From assembly GCA_023427845.1 (NCBI GenBank), contig JAEYZX010000181.1, forward strand, positions 1 to 17,895: a stretch of DNA of 17,895 nucleotides, written 5' to 3'. A model generated the notes under the pieces. It worked only from the letters and a program-made list of their open reading frames with translations, did not search any database and was not told the DNA's origin. This stretch comes from Bacteroidota bacterium (lineage in GTDB: Bacteria > Bacteroidota > Bacteroidia > Flavobacteriales > Flavobacteriaceae). This document shows, piece after piece, positions 12,842-17,895 of this stretch (the stretch's first letter is position 1; each line of letters opens with the position of its first letter). The position numbers were made by a program, and so were the translations under genes.

Positions 12842-15114
12842 ACTTTTTGTGACGCTTTATAAAGCCGAAGCTCATCCCAGGTAAATTTATCACCAACCTT
12901 TTCCTTCAGTGCTGTGAGCGATTCGTCGGTGTAGCCTTTAAAAGCAGTTCGAAGTTCTTCGATACGTTCTTCAGGCAAGAGATCGGGAAGCCGGATCGCC
13001 TCCGATTCCAATAATTTTGCCATGTGCCCATAAATCGTTTGTGTCGTCAATTTCCTGAGATTGGCGATTTCCTTAACTGTATTTCGCTGAATCCAAAGCT
13101 CGTATGTTTCCTGAACGGTCGATTTCTTTGGTTCTTTCGTTTTCGTTTTTCGTTTAGATGCAAGGTTTTTCGGAAATTCGGGATCATCAAGAATTACGGC
13201 ATTTTCGCGTTCGAAATCAGCCCTGACTTTGGCTGCGACAGTTGAACGGTATTTTGATATCGTCTCGGATTGAAGGTTTTCCTTGCAAATTTCGTTTCCG
13301 GAGGCGACCAAATCAGCCAAAAGTTTCGCTTTTAAAAGTTTCAGTATTGTGTTGGTCTGCAATTCCTCGAGTTCCAGTAATTCGCCATAAAATGCTTTTG
13401 CTTTTTTCGCACGGGCGACTTCTTCAAGCTTCCACAAAACATCATATAACATTTTCTCAAGAGTTGGGAGAAAATAATTTAGGGCCGCATCAATCCGGTC
13501 CGAAATGTACACTGCATCAATAGTTTCGGCTGAAAACAGTTGATTTAACTGCGATGCGAATTTTCGTGAAGGATCCAACAATGTTTCTATCGTCGCGGCT
13601 TGATTTTTTGCCCAGGCATGGTTCTTCGACTTGATTGAGCGATCCGAATCCTGTAAATAACTAAACTTGTGCGAACGCCATTCCTGTGCGAGTGATTTCC
13701 AGTCAAAACAGTCCGATAAATAATCCCGCAAGTAGGCCTGTGTTTCATCCTTCAGCGACTTTGCAAGCTCGTTAACATCCGCTCTTGTTTCAGCATACTC
13801 CATAACGTCGGCATCGTTTGTAATGCCGTTCATTTGTATCGGAGAAAGCAATACAAGGCCTTCCAGCGAACGAAGTCGGGACAACGCAACATAAGCCTGT
13901 CCGGGAGCAAAAACACGCGAGACATCGAGCGCAGCCTTGTCGAAAGTGAGTCCTTGACTCTTGTGAACGGTTATTGCCCAGGCGAGTTTAATTGGATAGT
14001 GCACGAATGTCCCGAGGATCTCTTCGCGAATTTCTTTTGAATCAGCGTCAACATAGTATTTAATATTCTGCCATTCATAACGTTCCACCTCGATGGTCTT
14101 GTTTTCTTCAGGAAAATGAACCAGAATTTCCCTTTCCGCAAGCGAAGTAACAAAACCTGTTTTGCCGTTGAAATAATTTTTATCGGCCGACAAATCATTT
14201 TTGACAAACATAATTTGCGCGCCGACCTTCAGGTGCAATGTCTCGTCGAGCGGATAGATTTTGTCGGGAAAATCCCCAACGATTTCTGCGTAAAAAGATT
14301 GCTCCGCTCCGTCCAGGTCATTCAATGCCTGCGAATTGATCTGATCGGCCATCGCATTGTGCGTTGTAAGCGTAATGTATCCCTTATTTGCTTTAAGGTC
14401 GAAATCAGGATTGACGAAAGTATTCAACAGCTGCACGTCTTCACGTGAAACATTATTGTTCCGAAGATTGTTAAGCAATGAAATAAATGTAGAATCGGAT
14501 TGCCGGTAGATTTTCGAAAGTTCAATGTATAACGGCGGATCACGCTGAATAACGTGCGAATGAAAAAAAAAGCACCCTTTGTAGTAATTTTTGAGTGTGT
14601 TCCATTCTTCGTTTTTGACCACTGGCGGGAGTTGAAGTAAATCGCCAATGAACAAGGTTTGCACACCTCCAAATGGACGGTTATTTTTTCTGACGGTCTG
14701 CATCATAAAATCGACTGCATCGAGCAAATCGGCACGCAACATGCTGACTTCGTCAATGATCAGCAACTCCATATTTCGGATAACCGATTTTCTTACAGCG
14801 CTCATTTTAAAATGACGACGCAGTGAATCACGGGTTTCAAACTTCACATTCAAAGAGAATTGCGGTGCAACATTAGATGTCGGAATAAATCCCGCAAGTG
14901 GCAGCTGAAACATCGAATGAATTGTCACACCGCCCGCATTCAGCGCTGCAATGCCCGTTGGCGCCACAACCACGGTATTTTTATAGGTAGTTCGAATGAT
15001 TTCCTTAAGCAGAGTTGTTTTTCCGGTTCCGGCTTTTCCCGTAAGAAAGACCGAACGTCGTGTCTGATTTATGAAACGAAGTGTATAGGCTGCGGCTTCA
15101 GAGATTGCTTCCAT
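12838..15114 (-). CDS. PIF1-like SF1B DNA helicase with C-terminal HTH domain
   Basis: A 758-residue ATP-dependent helicase. Walker A GKAGTGKTT (26-34), motif Ia region VVVAPTGIAALNAGGVTIHS (48-67), Walker B LLIIDEVSM (117-125), motif III GDLLQLPP (157-164), KIYRQSD (201-207), TVHKSQGLTFD (382-392) and AYVALSRLRS (407-416) give the PIF1/RecD2 pattern, consistent with 5'-3' unwinding. The central 440-640 region is long, charged and helical with no motif I can name. Residues about 663-713 (VQETYELWIQRNTVKEIANLRKLTTQTIYGHMAKLLES) form a helix-turn-helix like that in RecQ C-termini. Such fusions are common in flavobacteria; a role in replication or repair is inferred. The coding strand contains a run of nine T at 14563-14571. 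The start at 15114 gives a normal family N-terminus. Confidence 0.93.
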   Translation of the reverse strand: MEAISEAAAYTLRFINQTRRSVFLTGKAGTGKTTLLKEIIRTTYKNTVVVAPTGIAALNAGGVTIHSMFQLPLAGFIPTSNVAPQFSLNVKFETRDSLRRHFKMSAVRKSVIRNMELLIIDEVSMLRADLLDAVDFMMQTVRKNNRPFGGVQTLFIGDLLQLPPVVKNEEWNTLKNYYKGCFFFHSHVIQRDPPLYIELSKIYRQSDSTFISLLNNLRNNNVSREDVQLLNTFVNPDFDLKANKGYITLTTHNAMADQINSQALNDLDGAEQSFYAEIVGDFPDKIYPLDETLHLKVGAQIMFVKNDLSADKNYFNGKTGFVTSLAEREILVHFPEENKTIEVERYEWQNIKYYVDADSKEIREEILGTFVHYPIKLAWAITVHKSQGLTFDKAALDVSRVFAPGQAYVALSRLRSLEGLVLLSPIQMNGITNDADVMEYAETRADVNELAKSLKDETQAYLRDYLSDCFDWKSLAQEWRSHKFSYLQDSDRSIKSKNHAWAKNQAATIETLLDPSRKFASQLNQLFSAETIDAVYISDRIDAALNYFLPTLEKMLYDVLWKLEEVARAKKAKAFYGELLELEELQTNTILKLLKAKLLADLVASGNEICKENLQSETISKYRSTVAAKVRADFERENAVILDDPEFPKNLASKRKTKTKEPKKSTVQETYELWIQRNTVKEIANLRKLTTQTIYGHMAKLLESEAIRLPDLLPEERIEELRTAFKGYTDESLTALKEKVGDKFTWDELRLYKASQKV
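14437..14452 (-). promoter_or_regulatory. Possible degenerate parS site inside the helicase gene
   Basis: On the minus strand TGTTTCACGTGAAGAC matches the parS consensus TGTTTCACGTGAAACA at 13 of 16 positions, with one complete half-site. It lies 3 kb from a better parS site. Because it is within coding sequence, chance cannot be excluded. Confidence 0.35.
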
Positions 15115-15188
15115 ATGGCGTATATTTTGACCGGAGAAAAATAAAGAAAATTTTTAGTTTCAATCGACTGAAAATCAAGAATTATTCT

Positions 15189-15219
15189 AAAAAAAATGCC
15201 TTCCTACCGGAAAGCATTT
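15189..15219 (-). terminator. Rho-independent terminator after the Skp-like gene
   Basis: In the minus direction an 11-bp stem (15219-15209 with 15204-15194, one G-U pair) has a GGTA loop and is followed by a T run covering 15196-15189. It begins 22 bases after the Skp-like stop and separates that gene from the helicase gene. Confidence 0.92.
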
Positions 15220-15240
15220 CGTCAAATAAAAATCAAAGAT

Positions 15241-15828
15241 TTATTTCGATTCAGTCTTCGTTTCTTCAGGTTTAACCGCCGGCGCATCGGCAGCCTTGTC
15301 TCCGGCTTTGTACTTGTCGTTAAGCGCTTTTATGATATCGGCTGTGATATCATATTTATCCTGAGCATACAGAATTGAAACTGCTTCACCGGTTCCATAA
15401 ATATAATCGTAACCGTTTTTCTTGCCATAGTCTTTAATGAACCGCTTCACGGAACTTACCATCGTATCCATTTCAACACCGCTTTCCTGCTGTAGACGCT
15501 GCAGTATTGCTTGCTGAGCATATTGTAATTCCTGCTGGCGCTTTTGAAGCGGACCGCTGTTCTGACGGGCCCAGATTTCGCCGTTCGCACGCGCGTTTCT
15601 CTCAAATGCGGCAGCATCTGCCTGGAAACGTTCGGCTTCAAGCTTGAGTTCTTTACCCATTTCATCAGCCTTGGCCTTATACTTTGCATCAAGATCTTTT
15701 GCTTCAGTATATTCTTCAAGAAGTTTGTTGGTGTCGACATAAGCAGTTTTAAAAGCTGCCGATTCCGATTTTTGTTCGCATGCAATAACTGAAAGTGCCA
15801 ATGCGGTAATTACAAGTATTCTTTTCAT
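15241..15828 (-). CDS. OmpH/Skp-like periplasmic chaperone, predicted lipoprotein
   Basis: A 195-residue Skp/OmpH family protein. In E. coli, Skp is a soluble trimer that holds unfolded outer-membrane proteins in the periplasm. Here a signal peptide (1-16, MKRILVITALALSVIA) ends in Cys17, so this version appears to be lipid-anchored. TAYVDTNKLLEEYTEAKDLD (28-47) is the family's first strand and helix start. A long charged coiled coil covers about 45-132, and KRFIKDYGKKNGYDYIYGTGEAVSILYAQDKYDITADIIKALND (128-171) is the conserved C-terminal part. The tail (173-195) is Lys/Glu/Ala-rich and disordered. I chose the ATG at 15828, where the signal peptide starts; an in-frame ATG at 15906 would add 26 residues before it. 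A terminator follows. Confidence 0.9.
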   Translation of the reverse strand: MKRILVITALALSVIACEQKSESAAFKTAYVDTNKLLEEYTEAKDLDAKYKAKADEMGKELKLEAERFQADAAAFERNARANGEIWARQNSGPLQKRQQELQYAQQAILQRLQQESGVEMDTMVSSVKRFIKDYGKKNGYDYIYGTGEAVSILYAQDKYDITADIIKALNDKYKAGDKAADAPAVKPEETKTESK

Positions 15829-16044
15829 TTTATGTTTTATTGTTTTAAAGTGCGTAAAAGTATAAAAAATTAAATTGTCTGCATCGCCTATAGTCGCTTT
15901 GAGCAATATAAACCGTTGCTATGACCGAAGCGAATCTCATCACTGCAAACTATCAAATTTGAACTATTTTAATCCCATTAGAACGCTCAAATAATACGCG
16001 GCAGTAAACAGCATAAATAGCGTACGAATTATGGCTTAGATGCG
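15829..16044. other. Non-coding gap upstream of the Skp-like gene
   Basis: These 216 bases hold no gene I can support. On the minus strand an imperfect -7 box TACTTTTA (15862-15855) may drive the Skp-like gene. I see no U-tracted hairpin after the methyltransferase stop at 16045. Confidence 0.4.
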
Positions 16045-16905
16045 CTATAATCCGTTTTGAGTGTATTTTAGGATGTAAATATGAGACGAATATTCCTTTT
16101 TTCGAAGTCCGAACAGATTCGATTTCAATCCGATCAAAATAGCTGTTACGAAGTTTACTTTTCCTGTTTTATATTTTTCGGATAACATAGAGACGTAAAA
16201 AGCGTCATATTTCATCGGCAAGATTTTCCTGAGCTGGAGTCCGTGACCCGCACCCAGCAATTCAATAGATCGTTTCGAAAAATGCCACAGATGACGAGGC
16301 ACATCGTAGGCAGCCCAAAATTTTCCGTAATGTTTAGCGTCAAACGATTTAAAATTTGGGACTGCGATGACGAGCGTTCCGTTTGGTTTTAGTAATCGCC
16401 GCAACTCGCCAAGCTGGTTGTCTAAATCGGGAACGTGTTCAAGAACATGCCACATTGTAATTACATCGAAAGACGCATCCGGAATGTCCTTAGTATCGCT
16501 TTTAAATGCGACACCTTTGGAAATCGCAATATTTCTGGCCTTGTCATTGGGTTCAATCCCTAATGTATTCCAGCCTTTCGAATTTGCGAATGCGAGAAAA
16601 TCACCTGTTCCTGCACCTATATCAAGCAAATTACCCTTCGACGCAGCCTCTAAATTTATAAGTTTTACCTTACTCTTTATAGAAATGTTCTTTACGACAT
16701 GATAGATCTTTTCGAACACCGAGCGCTTCGAATCGGTGTGCGAAATATAATCTTCACTGTCATAATAGGTCGGAAGCAGCGCCGGCTCAGGTTGTGGATA
16801 GGTAACGAGCATATCGAACTCTGAATTATAAAACAAGTCGAACGAGTCGCCCGACACCGAATGATCATTGATCGTTAGCCAAAACTTATCTCTAGTTATT
16901 TCCAT
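16045..16905 (-). CDS. Class I SAM-dependent methyltransferase
   Basis: A 286-residue methyltransferase of the Methyltransf_23 type. The SAM-binding motif I is NLLDIGAGTGDFL (92-104), with the acidic end of strand two at GIEPN (116-120). FDVITMWHVLEHVPDLDNQL (146-165) and LLKPNGTLVIAVPN (171-184) complete the fold. FWAAYDVPRHLWHFS (196-210) is a conserved element of this subgroup. An N-terminal region (1-85) with YPQPEPALLPTYYDSEDYISH precedes the core and probably covers the substrate pocket; the substrate cannot be told from sequence. Its ATG lies 14 bases inside the 3' end of the upstream lipoprotein gene, so it is the third gene of an mnmG-lipoprotein-methyltransferase transcript. A link to tRNA modification is suggested only by this neighbourhood. 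Confidence 0.9.
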   Translation of the reverse strand: MEITRDKFWLTINDHSVSGDSFDLFYNSEFDMLVTYPQPEPALLPTYYDSEDYISHTDSKRSVFEKIYHVVKNISIKSKVKLINLEAASKGNLLDIGAGTGDFLAFANSKGWNTLGIEPNDKARNIAISKGVAFKSDTKDIPDASFDVITMWHVLEHVPDLDNQLGELRRLLKPNGTLVIAVPNFKSFDAKHYGKFWAAYDVPRHLWHFSKRSIELLGAGHGLQLRKILPMKYDAFYVSMLSEKYKTGKVNFVTAILIGLKSNLFGLRKKEYSSHIYILKYTQNGL

Positions 16906-17422
16906 TATAATAATACTCGTCCTTCAGTGCCTTTAGATAATTTGTTGAGATGTTGTAATACAGCGATGTTTCCTTTAAAGCATCCTCATTCCTTTCAGTA
17001 ACCAATGATATTGCAACAAATTTCCGTTGGGTACCGGTTTGAACATTTGCAGGATCGAGATTTGAAACAACGAAATTTCGATCTGAAAAAAACTTTTCAA
17101 ACTCTGCGTTATCATATAGGATTAGTTTAAATTTCTCTCCGCCAATCGGTATCCAAAATTCCTTATCGGAATAAGTGTCGGTTTTAAACTTCGAGTTTAA
17201 AAAACGCTCGATAGATTGATTACGCAGATTGTTCTCGAATATAAATGCAGACAAAGGCGCGCCGCCTAAATTTTCGATACCATCCGGTAAAACTACGTAA
17301 TCCGTAATCTGAACAGCAGGCCTTGAACCAACACATGCCGACAGGCTACAGAGTACGACAATAATCGCTGTCATCCCTTTAATACAGCGGATAGTGCGCT
17401 GAAGTTTCACGTGGAACATCAT
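16892..17422 (-). CDS. Uncharacterised lipoprotein downstream of mnmG
   Basis: A predicted lipoprotein of 176 residues (175 if the second of two adjacent ATGs is used). The n-region has Lys6, Arg9, Arg12 and Lys15, followed by the hydrophobic MTAIIVVLCSLSA and lipobox LSAC (Cys30). The body has no motif that I recognise; it contains APLSAFIFENN, FWIPIGGEKFKLILYDN and KFVAISLVTERNEDALK, and ends in a Tyr/Asn-rich tail. The first ATG overlaps the mnmG stop as ATGA and the second as TGATG, so translation is coupled. A shorter start at Met17 (17374) would leave no positive n-region and is less likely. The first codons coincide with a parS site, which constrains the N-terminal residues Phe3-His4-Val5-Lys6. 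The 3' end overlaps the methyltransferase start by 14 bases. Confidence 0.75.
   Translation of the reverse strand: MMFHVKLQRTIRCIKGMTAIIVVLCSLSACVGSRPAVQITDYVVLPDGIENLGGAPLSAFIFENNLRNQSIERFLNSKFKTDTYSDKEFWIPIGGEKFKLILYDNAEFEKFFSDRNFVVSNLDPANVQTGTQRKFVAISLVTERNEDALKETSLYYNISTNYLKALKDEYYYNGNN
17403..17418 (-). promoter_or_regulatory. parS: parS centromere site (ParB-binding)
   Basis: On the minus strand TGTTCCACGTGAAACT matches the B. subtilis-type parS sequence TGTTCCACGTGAAACA at 15 of 16 positions; only the last base differs. The core is the palindromic CACGTG with both half-sites. It sits across the first codons of the lipoprotein gene, immediately after the mnmG stop. In many bacteria mnmG (gidA) and parS lie near the replication origin. 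ParB would load here to form the segregation complex. parA and parB are not in the window. Confidence 0.82.
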
Positions 17423-17895
17423 CGTCCCATATAGATTAATAACACGGAAATGTCGCTTGGCGAAACCCCACTGATCCGAGAAGCCTGTGAGATCGTAACC
17501 GGCCTAATCTTACTGAGTTTTTGCTTTGCTTCAATCGACATTGATTTAATTTTTGAGTAATCAAAAAATTCGGGGATCTTGACATCCTCCAGACGCGTCA
17601 ACTTATCGGCATTGTTCCGTTCTTTCTCGATATATCCGGAATACTTAACCTGTATTTCGGCCTGTTCAAGAATTTCCCGATCAAGTTCATTATTGGCAAT
17701 ATACTCCTGCACTTTTTCAAATTTCATTATATCGTTTAAATCGATTTGAGGGCGGGAGAAAACCTTAAACATCTTGTCGGATTGCGACATCAAAGCACTA
17801 CCTTTTTCCTCCAATACAGGATTTGCCTCTGCGGCGGTAATGCTGGTTTCTTTGAAAAACGCAACCATTTTCTCGCTTTCGGACAACTTTTTCTC
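17419..17895 (-). CDS. mnmG: tRNA uridine 5-carboxymethylaminomethyl modification enzyme MnmG, C-terminal part
   Basis: The last 158 residues of MnmG (GidA); the frame is open to the right edge, so the start is outside the window. With MnmE, the enzyme installs the carboxymethylaminomethyl group on wobble uridine 34 of certain tRNAs, using FAD and 5,10-methylene-THF. Only the C-terminal helical region is seen, the part that contacts MnmE and tRNA. Diagnostic segments are QVKYSGYIEKERNNADKL, IPEFFDYSKIKSMSIEAKQKLSKIRPVTISQASRISGVSPSDISVLLIYMGR at the very end, and EILEQAEIQ before them. A TTG at 17884-17886 is an internal Leu codon, not a start. The stop overlaps the start of the lipoprotein gene, and the parS site begins one base after it. 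Confidence 0.95.
   Translation of the reverse strand, partial: EKKLSESEKMVAFFKETSITAAEANPVLEEKGSALMSQSDKMFKVFSRPQIDLNDIMKFEKVQEYIANNELDREILEQAEIQVKYSGYIEKERNNADKLTRLEDVKIPEFFDYSKIKSMSIEAKQKLSKIRPVTISQASRISGVSPSDISVLLIYMGR

Noticed and set aside
12854..12865. Palindrome GCTTTATAAAGC near the convergent DoxX/helicase ends
   Set aside because: No loop and no T tract after it; it lies in the last codons of the helicase gene and cannot be called a terminator.
15829..15906. 26-residue extension of the Skp-like protein
   Set aside because: The ATG at 15828 starts a normal lipoprotein signal peptide (MKRILVI); the longer form would not be exported as such.
16793..16801. DnaA-box-like TGTGGATAG, and another near match TTATCCATA at 10497-10505
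   Set aside because: Each has one mismatch to the 9-base consensus, both lie inside coding sequence, and they are 6 kb apart. There is no cluster or AT-rich unwinding region, so no origin is claimed within the window.
1..17895. CRISPR arrays, tRNA/rRNA genes, IS elements, phage or toxin-antitoxin genes
   Set aside because: I looked for periodic repeats, cloverleaf-type sequences, transposase motifs and small paired genes on both strands and found none that I could support.

Overview
The window reads as core chromosome of a Bacteroidota bacterium, most likely Flavobacteriaceae (Flavobacterium-like). The signs are: AT-rich intergenic DNA, no Shine-Dalgarno sequences in front of the genes, several exact Bacteroidota -7 boxes (TAnnTTTG) just upstream of start codons, lipoproteins with permissive lipoboxes (one with the flavobacterial/Bacteroides surface-export signal CSDDDD), a DUF4837 lipoprotein, and a PIF1-like helicase carrying a C-terminal RecQ-type HTH domain. 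I see no insertion sequence, phage gene, CRISPR array, tRNA or rRNA.

Layout. Positions 1-5074 run on the + strand: the 3' part of an M1 metallopeptidase with its terminator, a lipocalin-like surface lipoprotein with its own terminator, rnpA (RNase P protein), then a translationally coupled pair of an S41 C-terminal processing protease and a double-OmpA-domain protein. Positions 5075-11131 run on the - strand: (in transcription order) an uncharacterised lipoprotein, pgk, then the likely operon mltD-like LysM transglycosylase, DUF4837 lipoprotein, elaA-type acetyltransferase. Positions 11306-12841 (+) are holB (clamp-loader delta') and a DoxX-like membrane protein. Positions 12838-17895 (-) are the tightly overlapping mnmG 3' end, lipoprotein and methyltransferase, followed by a Skp/OmpH-like lipoprotein with a clear terminator and the PIF1-like helicase.

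How it fits together. The content is housekeeping: cell envelope maintenance (protease, peptidoglycan-binding OmpA domains, lytic transglycosylase, Skp-like chaperone, several lipoproteins), RNA processing and modification (rnpA, mnmG), replication and repair (holB, helicase) and glycolysis (pgk). No new defence or mobile system is evident. The most notable non-coding signal is a near-perfect ParB-binding parS site (15 of 16 bases) lying exactly over the mnmG stop/lipoprotein start junction, with a weaker 13-of-16 parS-like site 3 kb away inside the helicase gene. This suggests the window lies in the origin-proximal segregation (centromere) region. Other points worth a look are a near-leaderless holB promoter, a tandem OmpA protein whose second domain has lost its peptidoglycan-binding Asp, and two convergent gene pairs that leave no space for terminators.
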